This document shows, in pieces, positions 7,769 through 16,359 of a stretch of DNA of 64,000 bases (position 1 is its first letter; each line of letters begins with the position of its first letter). The notes under the pieces were generated by a model. It made no database searches. It was not told the DNA's origin and saw nothing but the letters and a program-made list of their open reading frames with translations. Source of the DNA: Myxococcota bacterium (GTDB lineage: Bacteria > Myxococcota_A > Bradymonadia > UBA7976 > UBA1532); NCBI GenBank assembly GCA_963169045.1, contig CAUJDF010000028.1:62001-126000 (forward strand), given 5' to 3'. Both the position numbers and the translations under genes were made by a program.

Positions 7769-10700
7769 ATGCGACGCGAGGGGTGGGCGCTGCTGGCGCT
7801 GCTGGCGGCGGGATGCGACGAGGGGGGCGATCCGGGCAAACCGACGCCGCCGCCTTCGGAGGCGGTGAAGATGAAGCAGCCCGATCCGCAGGCGAAGGCC
7901 CCCGATCCCGAGGCGCCCCGCGAGAAGACGGTGCAGGCGCCGGTCGCCGCCGAGCAGGCCCCGCCGGCTTCGCCGCGCCTGCCCGCGCTCCCCTCGCTCG
8001 ACAAGCTCACGCAAGCGACGCGCACCTACTTCCAGGGCCACATCGGCCAGCGCCTCTACGTCCAGATCGACAAGCCGCTGTACCAGCCGGGCGAGACGGT
8101 CTGGCTGCAGGTCTGGGACCTGAAGACCCGCGATCTCAAAGGCGATCACGGCCACCAGGGCGTGGCGCTGAACCTCGTCAGCCCGAAGGGCGCGACGGTC
8201 ATCAACAAGCGCCTGCAGCTCCAGGACGGCACCGCGGCGAACGACCTCGAGATCCCCGCCGAGGCCCAGGGCGGCGAGTACAAGATCCAGGTGATCGCCT
8301 TCGACGGGACGATCGCCGAGCGGCCGCTCGTCGTCAGCGCCTACGAGGCGCCGCGCATCAAGAAGAAGCTCGAGTTCGTGCGCAAGGCCTACGGGCCCGG
8401 CGACGAGGTGACGGCCACCATCGAGGTCAAGCGGCCCACCGGCGAGGCGCTCGCGAACCAGACGCTGACCGGCATCGTGCGGCTCGACGGGCAGGACCTG
8501 CCGCGGGTGACGCTCACGACGAACGAGCAGGGCGGCGGCCTCGTCCGCTTCACGCTGCCCGCCGAGATCACGAAGGGCGACGCCCTCCTCACGGTGCTCG
8601 TCGAGGACGGCGGCGTCACCGAGTCGGTGAGCAAGCGCGTCCCGATCGTCCTGAAGAAGCTGCAGTTCTCGTTCTTCCCCGAGGGCGGGCAGATGGTCGA
8701 GGGCCTGCCGACCCGCCTGTACTTCGAGGCGAAGAACACCATCGACAAGCCGGCCGACGTCGAGGGGCGCATCGTCGACGACCACGGCACGGCCGTCGCC
8801 GAGCTCCGCACTTACGACCGCGGCCTCGGGCGCATCGAGTTCACGCCGCAGACCGGGCGCAGCTACAAGGCCGAGATCACCAAGCCCGTCGGCATCACCG
8901 AGAGCTACGCGCTGCCCCTGGCGCAGAAGCAGGGCTGCGTGATGCGGGCGTTCGACGACCTCGACGGCCAGCACGAGGCGCTGCGCGTCGGCGTGCGCTG
9001 CAGCGAGGCGCGCAAGGTCGTCGTCGTGGGCATGGTGCGCGAGAACCTGCTCGACGCGGCGGCGCTCGAGGTGCCCGCCGACGAAGCCGCCGTCGCGTAC
9101 CTGAAAGCCGACGACGCGGCGGTGAACGGCGCCCAGGGCGCGGCGCGCGTCACGGTGTTCGACGAGAACCTCGCGCCGCTCGCCGAGCGCCTGGTGTTCC
9201 GCAACCGGCGCAACCTGCTACAGGTCGAGGTCCAGCCGGATCAGGAGACCTACGTTCCCCGCGAGCAGGTGGCGCTCAAGGTCGTCACGAAGAACGCGAA
9301 GGGCGAGCCGCAGCCGGCGGAGATCGCGCTGTCGGTCGTCGACGACACCGTCGTGAGCTTCGCCGACGACAAGACCGGCCACATGCTGAGCCGGCTGTTC
9401 CTCGAGCCCGAGATCCCCGGCAAGGTCGAGGAGCCCAACTTCTACTTCGACCTGAAGGAGGAGAAGTCGGCGCTGGCCATGGACCTGCTCATGGGCACCC
9501 GCGGCTGGCGCAAGTTCGAGTGGGCGCCCGTGCTGAACCCGCCGCCGCCGATGGCGACGGGCTTCGGCGGCCTCGGCATCGCCGGCGCCGGCGTGGGTGG
9601 CGGCGGCATCGGCCGGGGCCGGGGCCTGGGCGCGGGGCCGCCGCGGCCCGTCGCCGCCGCCGCGCCGGGGCGCCCGCAGCTCGAGGTCGAAGAAGAGCCG
9701 ATGCTCGCCGTCCCCCCGCCGCCGGCCGATGCGCTGGCGGCGAGGCCGGTCGAGCAGCAGCAGGCGCCCGCGGCGCAGCCGGCGCCCGACCCCGCCCCGA
9801 AAGACGCCGAGAAGGCCGCGGGCGGCGACGAGGCGGAGCCGGCGGCGCGCGCGGTGGCGATGAACCGCGTGGCCGCCGCCGAGGCGCCGCCGCCGGTCGA
9901 GGCCGCCAAGCCGATGCCGGCGATCGCCCGGCAGGAGATCGCCGCCGACGAGCCCGTGGCGGGGAAGGCCTTCGCCCGCGACGACGACTGGGCCGGGGAC
10001 GTGGACGCGAAGCGCGACATGGCGGAGGTCGCCGCGCCCGCGTACGCGCCGGTGCGCGTCTTCCCCGCCCCCGACTATGCGAAGGAGTACAGCGGCCCGC
10101 GGTCCGACTTCCGCGAGACCGTCTTCTGGGCGCCGCGCGTGCACACCGACAAGTCCGGGCAGGCGACGGTCACCTTCTATATGTCCGACGCGGTGACGTC
10201 GTTCCGCGTGTTCGCCGAGGGCGTCGGCGGCGGGATCGCCGGCCGCGAGGAGAAGGTCCTGCAGTCGAAGCTGCCGTTCAGCATGAACGTGAAGCTGCCG
10301 GTGGCGGTGAGCGCCGGCGACGTCGTCGAGCTGCCGCTGACGCTGACGAACGAGCGCGACGAGAAGCTGCCGCTGTCGCTCACGGCGTCCTTCGGCGAGC
10401 TGCTGCGGCTCGAGAAAAACGCGCAGATGCCCGGCCCGGCGCTCGATCCCAAGTCGCGGGCCAGCATGTTCTACGGCCTCAAGGTGGGCGACAAGCCGGG
10501 GCGCAGCCAGGTGACGTTCAGCGCGGACGCCGGCGGACTGAAAGACGAATTCGTCCGCGAGGTCAACGTCGAGCCCCTCGGCTTCCCGCAGGAGCAATCG
10601 GCGAGCGGCACCCTGAAGGGACAGGCGACGCACACGTTCGACCTGGGCGAGTCGCTGCCCGACACGGCGGTGGCGACGGTGAAGCTGTACCCGAGCCCGG

Positions 10701-12169
10701 TGTCGACGCTGATCAGCGGCCTCGACGGCATGATCCGCGAGCCCTACGGCTGCTTCGAGCAGACCAGCAGCACCAACTACCCGAACGTGATGATCGTCGG
10801 GTACCTGAAGGCCCACGACGTGGCCGATCCGGCGCTGCTGGCGCGCGTCGACGGGATGCTCGAGAAGGGCTACAACCGGCTCGTCGGCTTCGAGACGCCG
10901 AACAAGGGCTACGAGTGGTTCGGCCACTCGCCGCCGCACGAGGCGCTGACCGCGTACGGCCTGCTCGAGTTCGCCGACATGCAGAACGTGCGCGGCGGGG
11001 TCGACGCCGAGATGATGGCGCGCACGGCGCGCTGGCTGAAGGACCGCCGCGACGGCAAGGGCGGGTTCAAGCGCGACGACAAGGCGCTCGACAGCTTCGG
11101 CCGCGCCTCGCCCGAGGTGACCGACGCCTACATCACGTGGGCGCTCGCCGAGGCGGGGCTCGCCGCCGACTTCGGCGCCGAGCTCGACGCCCAGGCGAAG
11201 CGGGCCGTCGAGACGAAGGACCCGTATCTGCTGGCGCTCGCCGCCAACACGATGCTCGCCATCCCCGACCGCAAGCCGCTCGGCGAGGCTGCGGCGAAGC
11301 GCCTCGCGGCCATGCAGGACGCCGAGGGCCGCTTCACGGGGGCCGACCACAGCATCACCCGCAGCGGCGGCATGAACCTCGACATCGAGACGACGGCGCT
11401 CGCCATCCTGGCGCTGCTCGACGCCGAGGGCCACGCCGACGGGGTGCGGCGCGGCATCGAGTGGCTCAACAAGAACCGCGGCGGTTACGGCGAGTGGGGC
11501 GCCACCCAGGCCACGGTGCTCGCGCTCAAGGCGATGACCGAGTACGCGACGAAGAGCCGCCAGACCCGCGGCGCGGGCCGCGTCAGCGTCCTCGTCAACG
11601 GCACGTTCGCCGGCGAGGCCGCCTACGAGGCGGGGCGCCGCGAGCCGCTCGTCCTCGAGGGCCTCGGCAAGCACCTGAAGCCCGGCCCGAACACGATCGA
11701 GATCCGCGGCGAGGGCCAGGACGAGCTCCCCTACTCGATCGCGGTCGACTTCCGCGCCCTGAAGCCCGCCACGCACCCCGACGTGGCGGTCGAGGTGAAG
11801 ACGGCGCTCGAGCGCGAGAGCGTGCCCATGGGCGAGAACGTGCGGCTGAACGTGACGCTCAAGAACCGCACCGACCGCGGCCAGCCGATGACCGTCGCCC
11901 GCGTCGGCCTGCCCGGCGGCCTGGCGTTCCAGAACTGGCAGCTCAAGGAGCTCGTCGACAAGAAGCTCATCAGCTTCTACGAGACGCGCGCCCGAGAGGT
12001 GGTGCTGTACTTCCGCGACCTGCAGCCGGGCGCCACCCACGACATCCCGCTCGACCTCGTCGCCCAGGTGCCCGGCACCTACGCCGGCCCCGCCAGCCAG
12101 GCCTACCTCTACTACACCGACGACCAGCGCTTCTGGACCGACGGCGTCAAGGTCGCGATCACCCGCTGA
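7769..12169 (+). CDS. Bacterial alpha-2-macroglobulin-like lipoprotein with thioester
   Basis: A 1466-residue lipoprotein; AGGAGG precedes the ATG and the lipobox is LAAGC (Cys16). The N-terminal half holds macroglobulin (MG) beta domains, with QIDKPLYQPGETVWLQV around residues 97-113 as the typical MG2 opening. A disordered Ala/Pro/Glu insert lies at about residues 610-760, just before the A2M core (FRETVFWAPRVHTDKSGQA). The thioester motif PYGCFEQTSS places Cys995 and Gln998, followed by the alpha-alpha barrel thioester domain with EWFGHSPPHEALTAYGL. The family traps foreign proteases: cleavage in a bait region exposes the thioester. The insert sits where a bait region would be. A periplasmic or surface role against host or prey proteases is likely. 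No penicillin-binding protein 1C gene is adjacent, unlike the enterobacterial pairing. Confidence 0.88.
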   Translation: MRREGWALLALLAAGCDEGGDPGKPTPPPSEAVKMKQPDPQAKAPDPEAPREKTVQAPVAAEQAPPASPRLPALPSLDKLTQATRTYFQGHIGQRLYVQIDKPLYQPGETVWLQVWDLKTRDLKGDHGHQGVALNLVSPKGATVINKRLQLQDGTAANDLEIPAEAQGGEYKIQVIAFDGTIAERPLVVSAYEAPRIKKKLEFVRKAYGPGDEVTATIEVKRPTGEALANQTLTGIVRLDGQDLPRVTLTTNEQGGGLVRFTLPAEITKGDALLTVLVEDGGVTESVSKRVPIVLKKLQFSFFPEGGQMVEGLPTRLYFEAKNTIDKPADVEGRIVDDHGTAVAELRTYDRGLGRIEFTPQTGRSYKAEITKPVGITESYALPLAQKQGCVMRAFDDLDGQHEALRVGVRCSEARKVVVVGMVRENLLDAAALEVPADEAAVAYLKADDAAVNGAQGAARVTVFDENLAPLAERLVFRNRRNLLQVEVQPDQETYVPREQVALKVVTKNAKGEPQPAEIALSVVDDTVVSFADDKTGHMLSRLFLEPEIPGKVEEPNFYFDLKEEKSALAMDLLMGTRGWRKFEWAPVLNPPPPMATGFGGLGIAGAGVGGGGIGRGRGLGAGPPRPVAAAAPGRPQLEVEEEPMLAVPPPPADALAARPVEQQQAPAAQPAPDPAPKDAEKAAGGDEAEPAARAVAMNRVAAAEAPPPVEAAKPMPAIARQEIAADEPVAGKAFARDDDWAGDVDAKRDMAEVAAPAYAPVRVFPAPDYAKEYSGPRSDFRETVFWAPRVHTDKSGQATVTFYMSDAVTSFRVFAEGVGGGIAGREEKVLQSKLPFSMNVKLPVAVSAGDVVELPLTLTNERDEKLPLSLTASFGELLRLEKNAQMPGPALDPKSRASMFYGLKVGDKPGRSQVTFSADAGGLKDEFVREVNVEPLGFPQEQSASGTLKGQATHTFDLGESLPDTAVATVKLYPSPVSTLISGLDGMIREPYGCFEQTSSTNYPNVMIVGYLKAHDVADPALLARVDGMLEKGYNRLVGFETPNKGYEWFGHSPPHEALTAYGLLEFADMQNVRGGVDAEMMARTARWLKDRRDGKGGFKRDDKALDSFGRASPEVTDAYITWALAEAGLAADFGAELDAQAKRAVETKDPYLLALAANTMLAIPDRKPLGEAAAKRLAAMQDAEGRFTGADHSITRSGGMNLDIETTALAILALLDAEGHADGVRRGIEWLNKNRGGYGEWGATQATVLALKAMTEYATKSRQTRGAGRVSVLVNGTFAGEAAYEAGRREPLVLEGLGKHLKPGPNTIEIRGEGQDELPYSIAVDFRALKPATHPDVAVEVKTALERESVPMGENVRLNVTLKNRTDRGQPMTVARVGLPGGLAFQNWQLKELVDKKLISFYETRAREVVLYFRDLQPGATHDIPLDLVAQVPGTYAGPASQAYLYYTDDQRFWTDGVKVAITR

Positions 12170-14059
12170 TCAGTCGTCGGTGAGGTCGCAGTCGGCGTCC
12201 GGGCAGTCGTACGTGATGTCGCCGTCGGGCGCGGCGGCATCGACGAACGACGCGAGCCACACCATCGCCTGGCGCTGGACGGGCGCGGTGTTCAGCGCGA
12301 GGTGCGCCTGGAAATCGTCCGTCGAGACGCGGAACTGCGTGAGGCCGGAGGCCGGCGCGCCGCCGGTCGGCGCCGTGGCGCGCTCGAGGCCGGGCACTTC
12401 GCGCAGCGCCGGCTCGACGAGCGGCAGGTCGAAGGCGCGGGCCAGCGCCTCGGTCGCGAGGTTGGGCATGATCCCGTCGCCGATCGAGGCCTGGACGAGC
12501 GTCGGCATTGCCGGCGGACCGACATGCGCCAGCGGGTCGCCCGCGTCGAGGCCGAGCTGGGCCATGGCCACGAGGACGACGATCGCGAGCTCGTCGGGCA
12601 GACCCTCGAGCGGCGCTTCGTCCAGGGCGCCGGCGATGCGGTCGCGCAGCCGCAACACGTCGAGGACGCGGCCGCTGCGCAGCACGGTGGCCAGGCCGCC
12701 GCCCGTGACGTTGAGCGCCGCGGCCCGCAGGCCGGGGTTGCGCGTCGCCCCGATGGCGCCGATGAGCCCGCCGAGCGACTGCCCGAGGTAGACCGGCGGC
12801 GCGGCGCGCACGACCCGGCCGCGGTCCGGGAAGTCCCCGAGCGACGCGGCCACCGCGGTGAACACGAGCGAGTCGGCCGCCGACTGCAGCATCGAGGTCG
12901 CGAAGGCCGGCGTGTCGAGCGCCCCGGCGATGGCGCCGATGTCCTCGGTGCCGCGGCCGCGCGTGCCGTGCAGGTCCCAGTCGAAGAGGACCACCGCGAA
13001 CGGGCCGCGCTCGAGCTCCATCGCCTCCATGAGCCGCGACATCAGCTCGGCGCTCGCGGCGAGGCCGTGCCCGAAGATCAAGGGATACGCAGGCGCATCG
13101 GGCGTGGCCGCGTCGGGCACGATGACGATGCCGCGCAGGCGCTCCGTCCCGACGGGCGCCGGGCGGCCGGCGTCGTCCCGGTGCAGGCGGGCGCCGCGCT
13201 CCGTCCGCCACAGCGGCACCTCGACCTCGATCTCGTAGCGGGCGCGGCTGCCGGCCCGGCCCTTCGCCACCGGGACGGGCCGCTGCGGATGGGCCGCGAT
13301 CCAGGCCTGCGTCTGCGCCGCCATCTCCTCGAAATCACGGGCGATTCCGTCCTGCGAGCGCGTGTGGAAGTCCCACAGCTGCACGACGCGCGCCCGGTCG
13401 ATGCCGAGCGGGCCCTCCACGGTCGCCCAGATCCGCTGGTAGGCGCGCCACAGCGCGTCGAGCGGGGGCGCGGCCGGCGTCGCGCCCATGAGCGCGGTCA
13501 TGCCCGCCGTCCGCGTGGCCGGGTCGAGCAGCCCGTCGGTGACGACCACGCCGTAGCGCGTCGTGCGCTCGAGCGGGCGGAGGGGCGTGATCACGAGCAG
13601 CGCTTCGTCGCCGCTGCGGACCTCCTCGACGCGGACGGGCACGCGCGCGCCGTCGTCGATCCGGAACACGCGCACCGGCGCGTCCGCAGCGTCGCCCTCG
13701 AACGGCAGCACGTCCGCGACCGGCGCGCCGGGCAGGCGCGTCACGATCGGGCCCACCGGCGAGAAGCCGTCGTAGGCCTCGCTGCCGAGTTGGGCCCACA
13801 GGCCGCCGAAGTCGGCGCCGGCGAGATCGACGCGCACCGACGCCCCGTCGTGCCGGCTGAGCACGCTGCTGGGGAAGGGCAGCGCGCAAGGCGCCGCGAC
13901 GACGTTGCAGCCGAGGTAGACCGGCCCGTCGGGCGCCCCCGCGTCCGGCGCTTCGCCGACGGTCGCGTCTCGCGACTCGACGGGCGTGCCGTCGTCCGCG
14001 CCGCCGCTCGCCTCCGTTCCACACCCGCAAAGCCACAGCCACCAGAGCCATCGGCGCAT
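12170..14059 (-). CDS. Alpha/beta-hydrolase lipoprotein (lipase/esterase-like)
   Basis: The product is 629 residues. The N-terminus MRRWLWWLWLCGCG is short and Trp-rich, ending in a Cys pair that could serve as a lipobox. The first 300 residues resemble the N-terminal beta domain found in myxobacterial and Vibrio-type extracellular lipases (LERTTRYGVVVTDGLLDP). The alpha/beta-hydrolase part contains PLIFGHGL as the oxyanion region and GQSLGGLIGA as the nucleophile elbow, with Ser as the predicted nucleophile. The Asp and His of the triad were not assigned with certainty. Substrate is unknown. The stop abuts the stop of the macroglobulin gene with no intergenic base. The upstream in-frame extension is low-complexity shadow of the sigma-factor gene and was excluded. 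Confidence 0.78.
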   Translation of the reverse strand: MRRWLWWLWLCGCGTEASGGADDGTPVESRDATVGEAPDAGAPDGPVYLGCNVVAAPCALPFPSSVLSRHDGASVRVDLAGADFGGLWAQLGSEAYDGFSPVGPIVTRLPGAPVADVLPFEGDAADAPVRVFRIDDGARVPVRVEEVRSGDEALLVITPLRPLERTTRYGVVVTDGLLDPATRTAGMTALMGATPAAPPLDALWRAYQRIWATVEGPLGIDRARVVQLWDFHTRSQDGIARDFEEMAAQTQAWIAAHPQRPVPVAKGRAGSRARYEIEVEVPLWRTERGARLHRDDAGRPAPVGTERLRGIVIVPDAATPDAPAYPLIFGHGLAASAELMSRLMEAMELERGPFAVVLFDWDLHGTRGRGTEDIGAIAGALDTPAFATSMLQSAADSLVFTAVAASLGDFPDRGRVVRAAPPVYLGQSLGGLIGAIGATRNPGLRAAALNVTGGGLATVLRSGRVLDVLRLRDRIAGALDEAPLEGLPDELAIVVLVAMAQLGLDAGDPLAHVGPPAMPTLVQASIGDGIMPNLATEALARAFDLPLVEPALREVPGLERATAPTGGAPASGLTQFRVSTDDFQAHLALNTAPVQRQAMVWLASFVDAAAPDGDITYDCPDADCDLTDD

Positions 14060-14132
14060 GTCGGACCCCCTCGCCGGGCAAAATGATGGACGCGTGTAAA
14101 CCGGATCGCGAGCGCCGCGCTCCAAACGGTCG

Positions 14133-14687
14133 ATGATGACGCAGAACGTCCTCTCCGCCGACGAGGTCCTGGCCGATCGCGAAGCGCGCTTCCGCGCCTT
14201 CGTGGAGTCGCACCGGGCCCGCGCCGTCTCGCTGGCCTGGCGCCTGCTCGGCGGCGACGACGCGGCGGCGGAGGACGTGGCCCAGCAGGCCTTCCTGCGG
14301 GCGTGGCGGGCGCTGCCGCGGTTTCGCGAGGACGCGGCGCTGTCGACGTGGTTCTTCCGCATCCTCGTCCGGCAGGCCGCCGCGCACCGCCGCTGGCGCT
14401 TCGGCTTCTGGCGCAAGCGCGATGCGCTCGGCCGCGAGCCGCGCGCCGAGGCGTCCGACGTGCACGCCGACGAGGGCCTGCGCCGCCGCATCGCCGCCGC
14501 GCTGGAAACGCTGTCGCGCGGGCAGCGGGAGGTCTTCGTGCTCGTGCACCTCGAGGGCTTCACCGTCACCGAGGCGGCCGAGGTGCTCGAGCTCGCGCCC
14601 GGGACCGTGAAGAGCCACCTGCACCGCGCGCTGGCGGCGCTCCGCGCCGAGCTTTCGGACCTGGACCCGACGGGAGACGAGACATGA
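14133..14687 (+). CDS. ECF-type RNA polymerase sigma factor
   Basis: A 184-residue sigma-70-family factor with region 2 (about residues 25-95, containing AWRLLGGDDAAAEDVAQQAF and STWFFRILVRQAAAHRRWR) and region 4 (about 120-175, with GQREVFVLVHLEGFTVTEAA and APGTVKSHLHRALAALR). There is no region 3, as usual for ECF factors. It is the first gene of an operon with a one-TM acidic protein and a Spy/CnrX-like periplasmic protein, linked by ATGA overlaps. This resembles the CnrH/CnrY/CnrX logic, in which a periplasmic metal or stress sensor releases the sigma factor. The start could be either of two adjacent ATGs. The target promoter sequence could not be read with confidence from its own upstream region. 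Confidence 0.92.
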   Translation: MMTQNVLSADEVLADREARFRAFVESHRARAVSLAWRLLGGDDAAAEDVAQQAFLRAWRALPRFREDAALSTWFFRILVRQAAAHRRWRFGFWRKRDALGREPRAEASDVHADEGLRRRIAAALETLSRGQREVFVLVHLEGFTVTEAAEVLELAPGTVKSHLHRALAALRAELSDLDPTGDET

Positions 14688-15064
14688 GCGCGCCCGACGA
14701 CGATCGCCGCTTCTCCGAGCGCGTCGCCGCGGCCTTCGCGCCGCCGCCGATGACGCCCGACCGCGCCGCCGCCTTCGACCGGGCCCTCGAGGGCCGTCGC
14801 CGGCGGAGGCGCCCCGCGTGGCCCATGCTGGTGCCCGCGCTCGCCGGCGCCGCCGCGGCGCTCTGGTTCGCGTTGCGGCCCGCGCCGGCGCCGCCGCCCG
14901 TGACGCCCGTCGCGGTCGCCGCCGCCGACGACTGGCCGCTCGACGAGCCCTTCTTCGAAGACGACCTGTTCGACGAGACCGACGATGCGGCGGCCCTGCC
15001 GCCCGACTACCTCGCGCTGGCGATGGCCGCCGAGCTCGAAGCCGACACGGAGGAGACGCCATGA
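14684..15064 (+). CDS. Putative anti-sigma factor, single-pass membrane protein
   Basis: The product is 126 residues. A charged N-terminal cytosolic segment (about 1-45, ending in an Arg-rich patch GRRRRRRPAW) is followed by one transmembrane helix (PMLVPALAGAAAALWFAL). A strongly acidic periplasmic tail (DDWPLDEPFFEDDLFDETDD) completes it. No zinc-binding ZAS motif is visible. Topology, size and its position directly after the ECF sigma gene (ATGA overlap) support an anti-sigma role like CnrY. This is inference from context, since the sequence is too short and biased for family assignment. Confidence 0.65.
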   Translation: MSAPDDDRRFSERVAAAFAPPPMTPDRAAAFDRALEGRRRRRRPAWPMLVPALAGAAAALWFALRPAPAPPPVTPVAVAAADDWPLDEPFFEDDLFDETDDAAALPPDYLALAMAAELEADTEETP

Positions 15065-15570
15065 AGAAGCTCATCACCGCGCTGTTCGCCCTGTCGCTGG
15101 CCGCGACCCCCGCGCTCGCGCGCCCCGGCGGCGACGACCATCACCGGGGCCCGCCGATGCTCAACCCGGAGCGCATCGAGCGCATGGCCGACGACCTGGG
15201 CCTCGCGCCGCAGGCGCTCGACAAGATCAAGGAGCGCCTGCACGCGGCCAAGAAAGAGCACGTCCAGCTCCGCGCCGAGCTCGACGCGGCGAAGCTCGAG
15301 CTGCATCGCCTGCTCGACCAGGACGCGCCCGACAAGGCCGCCGTTCTCCGGCAGGTCGACGCGGTCGGTCAGAAGAAGCAGGCCATCGAGAAGCTGAAGA
15401 TCGCGGCGCTGCTCGACGTGCGCTCGATGCTCACCCCCGAGCAGCGACAGAAGCTGCGCACGCTGCAGGAGGACCGCGGCCGCGGCAAGGGCAAGAAGGG
15501 CAAGGGCAAGGACCGGGGCGACGACGACGACCGCGGCCCCGGCCGCCGCCACGACCGCCCGCAGCGCTGA
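15061..15570 (+). CDS. Spy/CpxP/CnrX-like periplasmic sensor protein
   Basis: A 169-residue exported protein with signal peptide MKKLITALFALSLAATPALA. The mature part is a helical, heavily charged segment of about 110 residues with one LTPEQRQKL motif, characteristic of the LTxxQ/Spy-ZraP-CnrX superfamily of periplasmic chaperones and metal sensors. The last 30 residues are a low-complexity Lys/Arg/Asp/His tail (GKKGKGKDRGDDDD and HDRPQR). The start overlaps the anti-sigma stop (ATGA). It probably sets the activity of the upstream sigma/anti-sigma pair by sensing metals or envelope stress. The ligand is unknown. Confidence 0.72.
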   Translation: MKKLITALFALSLAATPALARPGGDDHHRGPPMLNPERIERMADDLGLAPQALDKIKERLHAAKKEHVQLRAELDAAKLELHRLLDQDAPDKAAVLRQVDAVGQKKQAIEKLKIAALLDVRSMLTPEQRQKLRTLQEDRGRGKGKKGKGKDRGDDDDRGPGRRHDRPQR

Positions 15571-15575
15571 CACGC

Positions 15576-16280
15576 TCAGAAGAAGCGATAGACGAGGTCG
15601 ACGATCAGCGTCGGGTTGTGGACGTAGCCGGTCACGAGCTCGTCGAGCCCGCGCTCCGCCGTGCCCTCGAAGGCGTGCACCATGAAGGGGTCGCGCGGCT
15701 CGAAGCGCGCCCGCACCGTCGAGCTCGCCGCCAGCGTGACGTCGGCGCCGAGCCCCGCCCGCACCGCCCAGCCCGCCGGCAGCGCCCACCGCCAGCCCGT
15801 CCCGAAGTGCAGCCGGTGCGCGGTGATGCTCACGTCGAAGTCGCCCTCGACGTCGGCGGGCATGGCCCCGGGATCGGCGCCGGTGCCCAGCACGAGCAGA
15901 TCGCGCCCGGTCGCGTCGCCGCCCATCGTCAGCAGGGCGTAGCCCCCCTCGATCCAGAAGCCGTGGGCCTCCCACGGGCGCCACGCCACCGCCCCCCGCA
16001 GCACCAGCGAGTCCTGCAGCGCGCCCTCGATGGCGTCGGCCTGCGCCGGCGTGACGGCGTCGATGGCCGTCAGCGCGCCGCCGATCACCGCGGTGTAGCC
16101 GCCCGGCAGCCAGCCCGCCGACGCGGCGACCTCGAACCGGTGCGGCGCGAGCAGCCGCAGGCCGCCGCCGACGAGGCTCGGGAACTCGGTGAAGGCCTCG
16201 GCTTCGAGGCCCCAGTCGCCGCCTCGCGCCGACGCCGGCGGGGCGGCCATCAGCACGGCGAGGACGCACGCGCACCGCAT
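15576..16280 (-). CDS. Outer-membrane beta-barrel protein, unknown function
   Basis: The product is 234 residues. A signal peptide (MRCACVLAVLMAAPPASA) precedes alternating hydrophobic/polar strands (GYTAVIGGALTAID, GFWIEGGYALLTMGG, HRLHFGTGWRWALPAGW). The protein ends in NPTLIVDLVYRFF, with a terminal Phe that fits the BAM recognition signal. GGAGCG lies upstream of the ATG. It converges on the Spy-like gene with five bases between the stops. The barrel size (perhaps 8-10 strands) and function are not defined. Confidence 0.7.
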   Translation of the reverse strand: MRCACVLAVLMAAPPASARGGDWGLEAEAFTEFPSLVGGGLRLLAPHRFEVAASAGWLPGGYTAVIGGALTAIDAVTPAQADAIEGALQDSLVLRGAVAWRPWEAHGFWIEGGYALLTMGGDATGRDLLVLGTGADPGAMPADVEGDFDVSITAHRLHFGTGWRWALPAGWAVRAGLGADVTLAASSTVRARFEPRDPFMVHAFEGTAERGLDELVTGYVHNPTLIVDLVYRFF

Positions 16281-16337
16281 GCCACGCTCCCGTCTCCCGA
16301 AGGTCGGACGAGCGGGGCGCCCCGGGCGTCGCCCGGC

Positions 16338-16349
16338 GGAACGCGTTCC
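16338..16349. promoter_or_regulatory. 12-bp palindrome upstream of the barrel gene
   Basis: GGAACGCGTTCC is a perfect dyad in the 79-base gap between the AEC-type gene and the barrel gene. It lies downstream of a minus-strand TTGACA hexamer (16358-16363) without a good -10. It may be an operator for the barrel gene; the G/C background weakens this. Confidence 0.25.
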
Positions 16350-16359
16350 AGTCAGCCTG

